From: DASVSE01 sp036399715
GTDB lineage: Bacteria > Bacteroidota > Rhodothermia > Rhodothermales > Rubricoccaceae
DNA length: 17,554 nucleotides
NCBI GenBank assembly: GCA_036399715.1
Contig: DASWMO010000235.1
Coordinates: 1-17,554, forward strand
Direction: 5' to 3'
In this document: positions 1 to 7,013 of the stretch, in pieces
How the letters are laid out: each line of letters begins with the position of its first letter
Numbering within the stretch: the stretch's first letter is position 1
Program-made: the position numbers and the translations under genes
Notes under the pieces: generated by a model
Seen by the model: the letters and a program-made list of their open reading frames with translations, nothing else
Databases searched by the model: none
What the model was told of the DNA's origin: nothing

Positions 1-3000
1 GTCTCGGCCCGCGCGCCCGCCTCGACGCGGAGGAGGTATACGCCCGGCGCGAGCCTACCCGTCTCAACCGTCAGCGTGTGTGCGCCCGCCGCGTGCTCGC
101 CGTCGGCGACGCGCGCGACCTCCTGCCCGAGCACATTGAACAGCCGCACGTCCAGCGAGGCGGCCTCAGGCAGCGACACCGTCACTCGGGCCGCGCCACG
201 GACGGGGTTCGGAGCCGGGGCCGAAATCGAAAAGCGGAGCGCGTCGGGAGCGTCCGACGCTCCCGTCGGGAAGGTGCCCGTGCCACCGGCCTCGCGGTAG
301 CGGGCCGCGAACTCCTGGAGGTACAGGTTCGCGACGGCCGCGTTGTAGAGGAAGATCGTGTTCTCGTTGTTGTCCTCGTTCGCCGAGCGCGACCAGTTGT
401 GCGAGCCCGTGATCACGATCGGGTCGCTCTGGGGGTGCTGCCCGTCGATGATCGCCGTCTTGTGGTGGAGCAGGCCGAGCGTGTTGCTCGGGAAGGCATA
501 CGCGTCGGCGAAGGCGTCGAGCGGGGCGAAGACGCTGCCCGTCGTCCCGATGTCGCCGATGGCGGCGCGGACGGCGACGCCGGCGTCGAAGCGCTCGCGC
601 GCGGCGTCGACGTAGGCCGTCCGCGTGATGAGGTTGAGGTTGAGCGCGATCTCGTGGTCCGCGGTCCGCATCGCGCCCGTGATGGCCGCCTCGACTGTCC
701 CGTACGGGCCGGCGCCCTGCGGGCTGAACAGCAGGCGCGTGTACGTCCCGCCGATCCAGAAGGCGGTCGGCGCGACGAGCGTCTTGCGGCGGTGGAAGCG
801 CGACGTGGCGGGGTCGGGTGTCGCGGTCGAGGAGCCCCACATCTGCTCGAACTCGGCCGTGAACGCGCCCGCGAGCGCGCCGTCCTGAATCCAGACGACG
901 TTCTGCTGGTTGTCCGTCGTGCCCGAGTCCGTCGGGTTCCACGAGCCCGTCATCGTCCACGCGCGCGTCGGGTCGGTCGAGGCGCGGTCGATGACGACGA
1001 ACTTGTTGTGGTGCAGGCCGAAGGCGCCGTCGTTCTGGCCGAACCCGTCCGTGATGACGGCCAGGCCGGCGGCGCGGAGGCGGTCCGGCTCGGCCGGGTT
1101 GGTATCGTCGTCGAGAATGAGGCGGACGCGGACGCCGCGGCTGCGGGCGGCCAACAGCGCGTTCCCGATCTGCGTCCCGACGCTGCCCGAGAGGCTGTAC
1201 AGCGCGAGGTCGATCGTCTCGGTCGCCGAGGCGAGGCGCGGCAACAGGATGCTCGTCAGGTTGACGTTCTGCGCGACCGGCCCGGTCGCGACGCTCGCGT
1301 CGACGGTGTGGTTGAAGTACACCTCGACCGTCTCGGTCGTGCCCGGCGCAGCCGATGTCGAAACCGGGTAGCCCACGACGACAGCCGTGTCGGCATCGGC
1401 GGCCGAGCGGAGCGCGAGGCGGTAGATGGTCGCCGGGGCGAGGCCTGTCAGCGTGACGGTGTGCGTGGTCGTGCGTGCCTCGTCGACCACGCGACCCGTC
1501 GTGCCAGTCGGGGACGTATAGCGGACTTCGGAGTGCGCGGGCCGGTCCGTCGTCCAGCGGAGCGTGACGCTCGTCGACGTCACAGCCGTCTCGAACGGGG
1601 CCGCAGGCGCGATGACCGGCGCGTTCGAGGCGTCGAGCACGTCCGTCCGTGAGCGCGGCTGGAGCTGGTAGCCGCCGATGTAGGGTGCCGCCGAGCGGAA
1701 CTGGCTCACGACGCCGACGATGTCGAAGGCGCCGGCCGGGGCGGGCTGCCCGGCGAGGTCCGTCCCGGGGTTGACGCGGACGGCGAACGTGCCCGTCGCG
1801 TCCGTCAGGATGTAGTTGGAGCCTGCGCCCTCAGCCGTCCAGACCGCCGTGTTGACCGTCACGCCGTCGATGCGGACGAGGCGGCCCTCGAAGCGCTCGA
1901 CGCCGCCCGCGCCGTCGGCTGTGAGCTGTGCGAGTGTGACGAGGAGCGGAGCCGGCGCGCCGGGCGCGCCCGAGCGCTGCACGACGACTGTCGAGGCGTC
2001 GAGCTGGTTGAGGCCGAAAAACTGGTCCACGCGCCCGAGCAGCGTCACCTCCTCGCCGACCTCGACGCTGGCCGAGACGCCGGCGGGGGAGAAGACGGCG
2101 ATGCCGGCCGTCGCGTCTTCGAGGTACGTCGGCCCGCGGTCGCTCGCGCCCGTTCGGAACTCGCGGGCCGCCGTCACGACGCCGCGGATGGTCACCGTCT
2201 GGCCGAGGCGGGTCGCGGCGCCGGTCGAGGTGTTGGTGCGGACGGCCGAGATCGCCTCGGGCTCGCTCCACACGCGGAGCGCGGGCTGGACCGCGAGGGC
2301 GACCGTCAGCGCGGAGCCCGCGCCGGTCCGCACGGCCGCGTCTGCCACGAGCGACACGTCGGGCACGGCGACGGCGCCGAGCGTGATGCGCAGCGGCGCA
2401 CTCAGGCTCGCCGACGTGCCCGCGATGCGGACCGTCCGGCCCTCGGCCGTGACCGTCCCGCCGGCCGGCGCGAGCGTGATGCGGGCGGGATCGGGAGAGG
2501 CGAAGGCGGCGGGCAGCGTCAGCGTGACGTGCGTGAGGCGGTCCGCGGGTGCGTCGGAGCGTGCGGTAACGGTCAGCGCGATGTCCTGTACGAGCCCACC
2601 GCGGTAGGCCGTGCGGTCGAACGACGCCGTTCCCGAGCCGCTCGCCTCGGAGTCCGACGACGAGATCGTGATGTCGTCGAGGCGCAGGCGCGGCCGGCCG
2701 CCCGTGCCCGTCGCGACCTGGTAGTACTTCCAGCGGACCTGCACGAGCGGCTGCCCATTGACGCTCGTCGGGAGAACGGTCGAGAACGTCTGCACGTCGC
2801 CGGCCGTCGCGCTTGCGACGTACTCGACAGGCCCGGGGACGTCGGTCCATGCCCCACTCGTGCCGACGCGCGTCTGAAGGCGGATCGCGTACGGCCGCGT
2901 GCCCGTCGCGATGGTGCCGGCCGTCCACGACACCCGGACGTTCGAGAGGCTCGTCACGTCGAGCGCGACGACGGCCGCGCCGAGGTCGCCGTTGGTGCCG

Positions 3001-3290
3001 AGGTTGGCGAAGGCGAGACCCTCGCCGTTCAGCCCGTTGAGGCGCGTGCCGGCCGTGAGGTTGTATGCGAGCGTGTAGTCGGCCGTGGGCTCGGCCGCGA
3101 GGGCCGGATCTTGCCCGCCGCCGCGCCAGAAGCGCATCGAGGCCGGATATGTGCCCGCGGGCGCCGTTTCGGACCACGCCGTGAACGTGTAGTCGCCGCT
3201 CGCGAGCACGTGGGGCGCGGGGTTCGTCTGGGCGCCCGCCGCGGCGGCGGTGGCGACGAGGAGAGCAGCGAGGCGGGCGGTGCGAATCAT
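1..3290 (-). CDS. Secreted multidomain phospholipase-D-like protein with T9SS sorting domain (3' end outside window)
   Basis: 1096 residues are visible from the ATG at 3290; the C-terminus lies beyond base 1. A signal peptide (about 1-20, Arg then Leu/Ala-rich, ending AGAQ) starts the protein. A beta-rich N-terminal region follows (about 25-200), then a beta-sandwich-like region (205-330) and two OB-fold-like segments (about 345-550, the first containing TVTIRGVV). A fibronectin-III-like domain (about 555-640) precedes a PLD domain (about 650-1000) with two HKD motifs: HNKFVVID at 761-768, followed by TGSWN, and HHKTAIID at 942-949, followed by TGSHNWS. From about 1020 there is a type A T9SS sorting domain (NP.RG..V..SLP, LFNVLGQEV, GVYLLRVEAG). 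Two HKD motifs make one complete active site in this family, acting on phosphodiesters in lipids or nucleic acids. Joined to OB folds and a secretion tag, an extracellular nuclease seems likelier than a lipase, but this is inference. Only a few codons should be missing. Confidence 0.88.
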   Translation of the reverse strand, partial: MIRTARLAALLVATAAAAGAQTNPAPHVLASGDYTFTAWSETAPAGTYPASMRFWRGGGQDPALAAEPTADYTLAYNLTAGTRLNGLNGEGLAFANLGTNGDLGAAVVALDVTSLSNVRVSWTAGTIATGTRPYAIRLQTRVGTSGAWTDVPGPVEYVASATAGDVQTFSTVLPTSVNGQPLVQVRWKYYQVATGTGGRPRLRLDDITISSSDSEASGSGTASFDRTAYRGGLVQDIALTVTARSDAPADRLTHVTLTLPAAFASPDPARITLAPAGGTVTAEGRTVRIAGTSASLSAPLRITLGAVAVPDVSLVADAAVRTGAGSALTVALAVQPALRVWSEPEAISAVRTNTSTGAATRLGQTVTIRGVVTAAREFRTGASDRGPTYLEDATAGIAVFSPAGVSASVEVGEEVTLLGRVDQFFGLNQLDASTVVVQRSGAPGAPAPLLVTLAQLTADGAGGVERFEGRLVRIDGVTVNTAVWTAEGAGSNYILTDATGTFAVRVNPGTDLAGQPAPAGAFDIVGVVSQFRSAAPYIGGYQLQPRSRTDVLDASNAPVIAPAAPFETAVTSTSVTLRWTTDRPAHSEVRYTSPTGTTGRVVDEARTTTHTVTLTGLAPATIYRLALRSAADADTAVVVGYPVSTSAAPGTTETVEVYFNHTVDASVATGPVAQNVNLTSILLPRLASATETIDLALYSLSGSVGTQIGNALLAARSRGVRVRLILDDDTNPAEPDRLRAAGLAVITDGFGQNDGAFGLHHNKFVVIDRASTDPTRAWTMTGSWNPTDSGTTDNQQNVVWIQDGALAGAFTAEFEQMWGSSTATPDPATSRFHRRKTLVAPTAFWIGGTYTRLLFSPQGAGPYGTVEAAITGAMRTADHEIALNLNLITRTAYVDAARERFDAGVAVRAAIGDIGTTGSVFAPLDAFADAYAFPSNTLGLLHHKTAIIDGQHPQSDPIVITGSHNWSRSANEDNNENTIFLYNAAVANLYLQEFAARYREAGGTGTFPTGASDAPDALRFSISAPAPNPVRGAARVTVSLPEAASLDVRLFNVLGQEVARVADGEHAAGAHTLTVETGRLAPGVYLLRVEAGARAE

Positions 3291-3317
3291 CGGTTCGGGT
3301 TCACCCGACGGGCGGGG
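3291..3317 (-). repeat. Leader element copy 1 (inverted repeat partner of 3450-3476)
   Basis: Read on the minus strand this 27-base block runs CCCCGCCCGTCGGGT, then G, then AACCCGAACCG, and ends directly at the ATG of the secreted PLD gene. It matches the block in front of the divergent lipoprotein gene at 25 of 27 bases. Its core TCGGGT-GA-ACCCGA is itself a 6-base palindrome around a 2-base centre, so it could be an operator or a small leader hairpin. Confidence 0.75.
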
Positions 3318-3329
3318 CGTGGAGGCAAC

Positions 3330-3339
3330 CCGAAGGTTA
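3330..3339 (-). promoter_or_regulatory. Candidate -7 element for the secreted PLD gene
   Basis: The minus strand reads TAACCTTCGG, resembling the Bacteroidota -7 element TAnnTTTG with one extra base. It lies 39 bases before the start codon. A similar TAGCTTCGG lies 36 bases before the divergent gene, which supports the pairing. No convincing -33 TTG is visible upstream. Confidence 0.25.
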
Positions 3340-3405
3340 GGCCAGAAAGGTGAGAAGCATGTGAGTCCGGCCGGTCCTCCCGCACTCTTCGCGCGGCGCG
3401 CTCGC

Positions 3406-3439
3406 TTGGTCGGCAGCGCGGTCCCGTCGCGTAGCTTCG
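3406..3439 (+). promoter_or_regulatory. Candidate promoter for the lipoprotein-TPM operon
   Basis: TTGG at 3406-3409 and TAGCTTCG at 3432-3439 resemble the Bacteroidota -33 (TTTG) and -7 (TAnnTTTG) elements with slightly long spacing. Transcription would begin just before the 27-base leader element, which would then make up most of the 5' untranslated region. This is a motif match only. Confidence 0.3.
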
Positions 3440-3449
3440 GCCGTTCGTT

Positions 3450-3476
3450 CCCCGCCCGTCGGGTCAACCCGAACCT
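3450..3476 (+). repeat. Leader element copy 2 (inverted repeat partner of 3291-3317)
   Basis: The block runs CCCCGCCCGTCGGGT, then C, then AACCCGAACCT, and ends directly at the ATG at 3477. It differs from the other copy only at the palindrome centre and the last base before the ATG. The two copies face each other across 132 bases. Confidence 0.75.
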
Positions 3477-4409
3477 ATGCGCCGCTTCGCCTCCGTCTCG
3501 CTCGTGCTCGCCGCGGCATCGCTCACGGCGTGCGCCGGGTCGGCGCCGGTTGCCGTCGCTCCGCCGCCCCCGCCGCGCCCGGCGGCGCAACCCGTCCGTC
3601 CGCCGCTGCCCCCGCCGCCGGCGCCCGCGGCGGTCGTGGTGCCGCCGGCCGCGCCGCCGCAGGCCCCGCGCGGGACGGTCCAGACGCGGACCTACTACGC
3701 CGAGGCGGACGTCACCGAGTGGGTGCTCACCAACGGCGCAACCGTCGTCTTCAAGCCGCTTCCCAACGAGGGCCGGGTCGACCTGCTGGGAGCCACCGTG
3801 ACGACCGATCCGGGTCGGGCGACGTCGTGCGAGGTGCAGCGCCGGTCCAGCCGGGAAGCGGGTTCACTGGCGGGCCTGTTCGAGGCAGGCCTCGGCCGGC
3901 GCGCGGTGTACGTCGCCGTCGGCGACGCGCGGCCGGGTGAAGTCGAGCAGGCCGCCGCACGCCTGCTGACGCTCCCTGACACGCCACCGCCATGCGAGAG
4001 CGTGAGGGCCGCTGGCCCGGAGTTTTCCGCGTCCGTTCCACTGGAGGCCGACGCCACCGCCGCCGTTCTGGTCGAACTGCTCATCGCACGTGGGCAGCGC
4101 CCGGTCCTCCAGCGGGACGCCGGAACCGGGTCAACAACGCTAAGAGGCATCCCCGAGGCCGACGTGCTCCGCACGCTGCGGCCGACGGCGGCTGCGCTCG
4201 GCGCTGCCCGCACGGCCGCAGCCGCGCGCCTCGCCGAGTCGCCGGCGTTCTGGGCCGACGCGCTCGCCGCCCTCTACCTCGCCGACGGGGACCTGCGCCC
4301 GTCGCGCGACCCGGCCTTCGTCGCGCGCTTCCCCTCCCGCGTCGCCCGCGTCTCGGCAGAGAGCGTCGCCGCCCTCGCGGCGCGTTTCGCCGCCTCGTCC
4401 TCCAACTAA
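3477..4409 (+). CDS. Lipoprotein resembling a truncated, non-catalytic M16 peptidase
   Basis: 310 residues. A lipoprotein signal peptide ends in the lipobox LTAC, with Cys19 as the expected lipidated residue. A proline/alanine-rich linker (about 22-66) follows. The block ADVTEWVLTNGATVVFKP (77-94) resembles the opening of M16 zinc-peptidase domains, and VYVAVGDARPGEVEQAAARL (144-163) resembles the M16 segment (..VGD.dp..l..l...yl..LP) near the end of a domain. The tail SRVARVSAESVAALAARF (287-304) resembles the usual M16 ending. The catalytic HxxEH is absent and the middle of the domain appears deleted, so a structural or binding role is likelier than proteolysis. The start is fixed by the signal peptide. 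The TPM gene follows after 4 bases, which implies one envelope operon. The M16 relationship is inferred from these blocks; a plain hypothetical lipoprotein is the fallback. Confidence 0.75.
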   Translation: MRRFASVSLVLAAASLTACAGSAPVAVAPPPPPRPAAQPVRPPLPPPPAPAAVVVPPAAPPQAPRGTVQTRTYYAEADVTEWVLTNGATVVFKPLPNEGRVDLLGATVTTDPGRATSCEVQRRSSREAGSLAGLFEAGLGRRAVYVAVGDARPGEVEQAAARLLTLPDTPPPCESVRAAGPEFSASVPLEADATAAVLVELLIARGQRPVLQRDAGTGSTTLRGIPEADVLRTLRPTAAALGAARTAAAARLAESPAFWADALAALYLADGDLRPSRDPAFVARFPSRVARVSAESVAALAARFAASSSN

Positions 4410-4413
4410 TCCC

Positions 4414-5076
4414 ATGCCCGAACCCGTCCTGTCGGAAGCCGACCTCGCCCGCATCGAAGCGGCCGTCGGGTCCGTCGAGCGCCGCACCTCGGGCGAGATC
4501 GTGCCGCTGATCGTGCGCCACTCGGACGACTACGACGCGGCCGTCTGGCGCGCCGCCGCCGCCGGGGCGCTCGTCGCGACGGCGGTCGAACTGGCCGTGG
4601 CCGCGCTCTACGACGGCTGGAGTCTGTCGTGGATGACATCCTCGTGGGCGCTCGCCGGGGCGTCGGTCGCGGGCGGGATCGCCGGGGCGCTCCTGGCCGC
4701 CTCCGTACCGGCCGTGCGACGCCTCTTCGCAGGGCCCGAAGACCTCGCGCTCGCCGTCCACCGCCGCGCGGCGCAGGCATTTCTGGACGAGGAAGTCTTC
4801 GACACGCGCGACCGGACGGGCATCCTGCTGTTCGTCTCCCTCTTCGAGCACCGCATCGAGGTCGTCGGCGACGCGGGCATCAACGCGAAGGTCGAGACGA
4901 GCGAGTGGGTCGAGGTCGTCGACCGCGTCCGGGCGGGCATCCGCGCGAACGACCTCGCAGGCGGGCTCGTCGCGGCCGTCGAGATGTGCGGCGACCTGCT
5001 GGAGCGCCGAGGCGTCGCCGTCCGCGAGGACGACTCGGACGAACTCAGCAACCGCGTCCGGGTGCGCGAGGAATGA
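4414..5076 (+). CDS. TPM-domain membrane protein
   Basis: 220 residues. An N-terminal segment ending RRTSGEIVPLIVRHSDDY (about 5-40) and a segment from about 105 to 197 (FLDEEVFDTRDRTGILLFVSLFEHRIEVVGDAGIN..) together form a TPM (TLP18.3/Psb32/MOLO-1) domain. Two predicted membrane helices (about 45-66 and 76-98) are inserted between the first strand and the rest, as in the membrane-bound TPM subfamily. TPM proteins often sit beside LemA-like or other TPM genes; their function in bacteria is poorly defined, although a phosphatase activity is known for a plant homologue. The stop overlaps the start of the next TPM gene in ATGA, so the two are probably translationally coupled. Confidence 0.85.
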   Translation: MPEPVLSEADLARIEAAVGSVERRTSGEIVPLIVRHSDDYDAAVWRAAAAGALVATAVELAVAALYDGWSLSWMTSSWALAGASVAGGIAGALLAASVPAVRRLFAGPEDLALAVHRRAAQAFLDEEVFDTRDRTGILLFVSLFEHRIEVVGDAGINAKVETSEWVEVVDRVRAGIRANDLAGGLVAAVEMCGDLLERRGVAVREDDSDELSNRVRVREE

Positions 5077-6014
5077 GGGCGCTGCTGCTGCTGCTACTGC
5101 TCGCGCCGGCCGCGCGCGCGCAGACGATCCCGCCGCTGACCGGCCGCGTCGTCGACGCGGGCGATATGCTCTCGCCCGAGACCGAGGCAGTGATCACGGC
5201 CCGTCTCGCCACCTTCGAGGACTCGACGTCGACGCAGATCGTGGTCCTGACGATCCCGTCGCTGGACGGGGGCGACCTGGAGCCCTTCGCGACCGAGGTG
5301 TTCCGCACGTGGGGCATCGGGCAGCGCGGCCGCAACAACGGGGCGCTTCTGCTCGTCGCCCGCGACGACCACGAGCTGCGCATCGAGGTCGGCTACGGGC
5401 TCGAAGGCGACCTGACGGATGCCCGCGCGGCGACGATCATCCGCGAGATCATGGTACCGCGACTGCGCGAGGACGACCCCGACTCAGCCGTCTCAGCTGG
5501 CGTCGACGCCATGGTGGCGAGCGTTACGGGCACGTTCACCGAGCCCGTAGAGGAGCCGCTGCCCGTCTGGCTCGGCGCCCTGCTCAGCCTCATCGGCACC
5601 GCCCTGCCGCTCGCCGGCGTCGCCGGGATGCTGCGGACGGGCATCCCGGGCGTGTGGGGCACGGTGGTCGCCGGCATCGTCGGGGCCATCGCGGGGGTGG
5701 TTCTCGCCGTCGTCTCCTTCGCCGTGACCACGTCGGGCGGGGTTGCGCTGGCGCTGCTAGTTCTCGTGCCCGTCGCGGCGATGGGGCTGGACGTGTACCT
5801 GGAGCGTCACCCGGTCTACGGGCCCGCGCGGCGCAAGCGGCGCGAGCGAAACCGGATCATCCGCGCGGCGCAGCGCCGCGGCGACCGGTCGGTCGTCATC
5901 GACGGCGTGACGCACAGCGTTCCCGTCCCGTCGAGCAGTTCGTCTAGCTCATCTGGGGGCTTTAGTGGCGGCGGCGGCTCGTCGGGCGGCGGCGGCGCCT
6001 CGGGAAGCTGGTAG
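5073..6014 (+). CDS. Secreted/membrane-anchored TPM-domain protein (YgcG-like)
   Basis: 313 residues, starting at the ATG that overlaps the upstream stop. A poly-leucine signal peptide (1-16, ending ARAQ) precedes a periplasmic TPM domain (about 20-155: GRVVDAGDMLSPETEAVI.., QIVVLTIPSL, WGIGQRGRNNGALLLVA, RIEVGYGLEGDLTDA). This is the classic motif order of the YgcG group. Three hydrophobic stretches follow (about 164-187, 193-218, 221-240), then a basic segment (252-270), a run of eight serines (287-294) and a glycine-rich tail ending GGGGASGSW, which is typical of this family. The Ser/Gly tail uses AGT, TCT, TCA and TTT codons that are rare in the surrounding GC-rich genes. A 15-base gap separates this gene from the convergent VOC gene. 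Confidence 0.88.
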   Translation: MRALLLLLLLAPAARAQTIPPLTGRVVDAGDMLSPETEAVITARLATFEDSTSTQIVVLTIPSLDGGDLEPFATEVFRTWGIGQRGRNNGALLLVARDDHELRIEVGYGLEGDLTDARAATIIREIMVPRLREDDPDSAVSAGVDAMVASVTGTFTEPVEEPLPVWLGALLSLIGTALPLAGVAGMLRTGIPGVWGTVVAGIVGAIAGVVLAVVSFAVTTSGGVALALLVLVPVAAMGLDVYLERHPVYGPARRKRRERNRIIRAAQRRGDRSVVIDGVTHSVPVPSSSSSSSSGGFSGGGGSSGGGGASGSW

Positions 6015-6029
6015 TCGCGCCGGCCAGAC

Positions 6030-6449
6030 TCAGAGCGCCTCGACGTGGAGCCGCACGCCGTCGGGGTCGCGGAAGGCCAGCCCGTGGCCTACTTCGGCCA
6101 TCTCGATGCCGGCGGCACGCAGGCGCGCGCGGAGCAGCGTGACCGTCCGCCGCGGCATGGCGAACGACAGTTCGGTCCCGCCCGCCTCTCCGCCCGTCGC
6201 GTCGTCGACGATCTCGACGACGGCGTGTCCTTCGGCGTCCAGCAGGCGCGCCGAGGCGGCGGCCGTCACCGGGTGCACGTCGACCGCGCCGAGCGTCAGC
6301 CCGAGGGCCGTCACGTAGAACGCGAGCGCCTCGTCGAAGTGCGCCGTCCGGAGGCGGACGGCGCGGAGCCACACGGCCGACGACGGCCGGCGGAGCGTGC
6401 GCTCGGCCTGGCGCAGCGGAGAGTTCAGGAGCGGGGTCGAAAACGGCAT
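6030..6449 (-). CDS. VOC superfamily (glyoxalase/bleomycin-resistance fold) protein
   Basis: 139 residues, one VOC unit of two beta-alpha-beta-beta-beta modules. The helix after strand one reads HFDEALAFYVTALGLTLG (37-54). The second module ends with GLAFRDPDGVRLHVEAL (123-139), the standard VOC finish with Glu137 in the position of a metal ligand. Glu79 (HAVVEI) fits another ligand position. The usual first-strand histidine is replaced (AVRLRT, Ala30), so metal binding may be weakened or lost. The substrate cannot be named; VOC members include lyases, dioxygenases and binding proteins. The first about 25 residues are a poorly conserved extension. The gene lies downstream of the suf operon on the same strand but is separated by 158 bases and is probably independent. 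Confidence 0.8.
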   Translation of the reverse strand: MPFSTPLLNSPLRQAERTLRRPSSAVWLRAVRLRTAHFDEALAFYVTALGLTLGAVDVHPVTAAASARLLDAEGHAVVEIVDDATGGEAGGTELSFAMPRRTVTLLRARLRAAGIEMAEVGHGLAFRDPDGVRLHVEAL

Positions 6450-6483
6450 CGGGCGGGCCGGGGGGAGGGGAGAGAGCCGCCCG
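6450..6483 (-). other. Inverted repeat abutting the VOC start codon
   Basis: On the minus strand CGGGCGG (6483-6477) and CCGCCCG (6456-6450) pair across 20 bases, and the 3' arm ends directly at the ATG. A competing smaller stem (CGCCC/GGGCG, 6478-6493) overlaps it. In GC-only sequence a 7-base repeat can arise by chance. Confidence 0.3.
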
Positions 6484-6564
6484 ACTTTGGGCGACGCCGA
6501 ACCTCCCTCAGCACTGTGCCGCAGGTGTGATCGGCCGTTCGCCCGCCCGAATCGGAACGTCCGC

Positions 6565-6592
6565 GCGCCGCCCGCCCGCGCTGAAGCGGCGC
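6565..6592 (-). other. Hairpin downstream of the last suf-operon gene
   Basis: On the minus strand GCGCCGC (6592-6586) pairs with GCGGCGC (6571-6565) across 14 bases, beginning 15 bases after the stop codon at 6608. There is no T-run, so it is not a classical intrinsic terminator. It could stabilise the 3' end of the operon transcript. Confidence 0.35.
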
Positions 6593-6607
6593 CCGTCCGG
6601 CACCGTC

Positions 6608-6982
6608 TTACATCAGGCCGAGCGTCAGCCGCGCCTCGTCGCCGAGCATCTCCATCGAGTACGACGGCACGAAGACGATCTCGACGTCCGCCTCGGCGAC
6701 GCTGTCGAGCGCGCCGACGCCTGCCCGGACCTCCGCCGGCAGCGACTCGGCGGCCGGGCAGTTCGGCGCCGTCAGTGTCATCCTCACGTCGACGCGTACA
6801 TCACCCTCGGGAGAATCGACCGGCGTGATCGTCCAGCCGTAGATCAGGCCGAGGTCCCAGATCGGGACCGGAATCTCGGGGTCGTAGATGCCCCGGCACA
6901 CGTCGCGGACGGCCTCTTCGAGTGGCGTGAGGTCGTCGACCTCGCGGCCAGTGATCAGAAAGTCGCGGACGATCGGGTCCAT
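6608..6982 (-). CDS. MIP18/DUF59-family Fe-S maturation protein (SufT/PaaD-like)
   Basis: 124 residues, starting at the ATG at 6982. The family signature DPEIPVPIWDLGLIY is at 34-48 and the conserved Cys75 block TAPNCPAAESLP at 71-82. The end retains the pattern VPSYSMEMLGDEARLTLGLM. MIP18-family proteins help transfer or assemble Fe-S clusters; in SUF operons of Gram-positive bacteria and Bacteroidota this small gene is commonly the last or an auxiliary member. Here it follows sufD by 31 bases on the same strand, which supports the Fe-S role over the phenylacetate-oxygenase (PaaD) role. It is single-domain, without the extra N-terminal domain of longer SufT proteins. Confidence 0.88.
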   Translation of the reverse strand: MDPIVRDFLITGREVDDLTPLEEAVRDVCRGIYDPEIPVPIWDLGLIYGWTITPVDSPEGDVRVDVRMTLTAPNCPAAESLPAEVRAGVGALDSVAEADVEIVFVPSYSMEMLGDEARLTLGLM

Positions 6983-6999
6983 TGGGGGTACGGGACGCG

Positions 7000-7013
7000 G
7001 CCGGCGGACCGGC
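7000..7013 (-). other. Intercistronic hairpin directly after the sufD stop
   Basis: The minus strand reads GCCGG-TCCG-CCGGC, a perfect 5-base stem starting on the base after the TGA of sufD. It is one of a set of hairpins placed after each suf stop codon. Confidence 0.45.

Noticed and set aside
78..1652. Long rightward open frame of 524 codons
   Set aside because: It lies antisense to the secreted PLD gene, its product is Arg/Val/Asp-rich with no family motif, and such frames are expected opposite GC-rich coding sequence. The same applies to the large open frames opposite sufB, sufD, ubiB and mutL.
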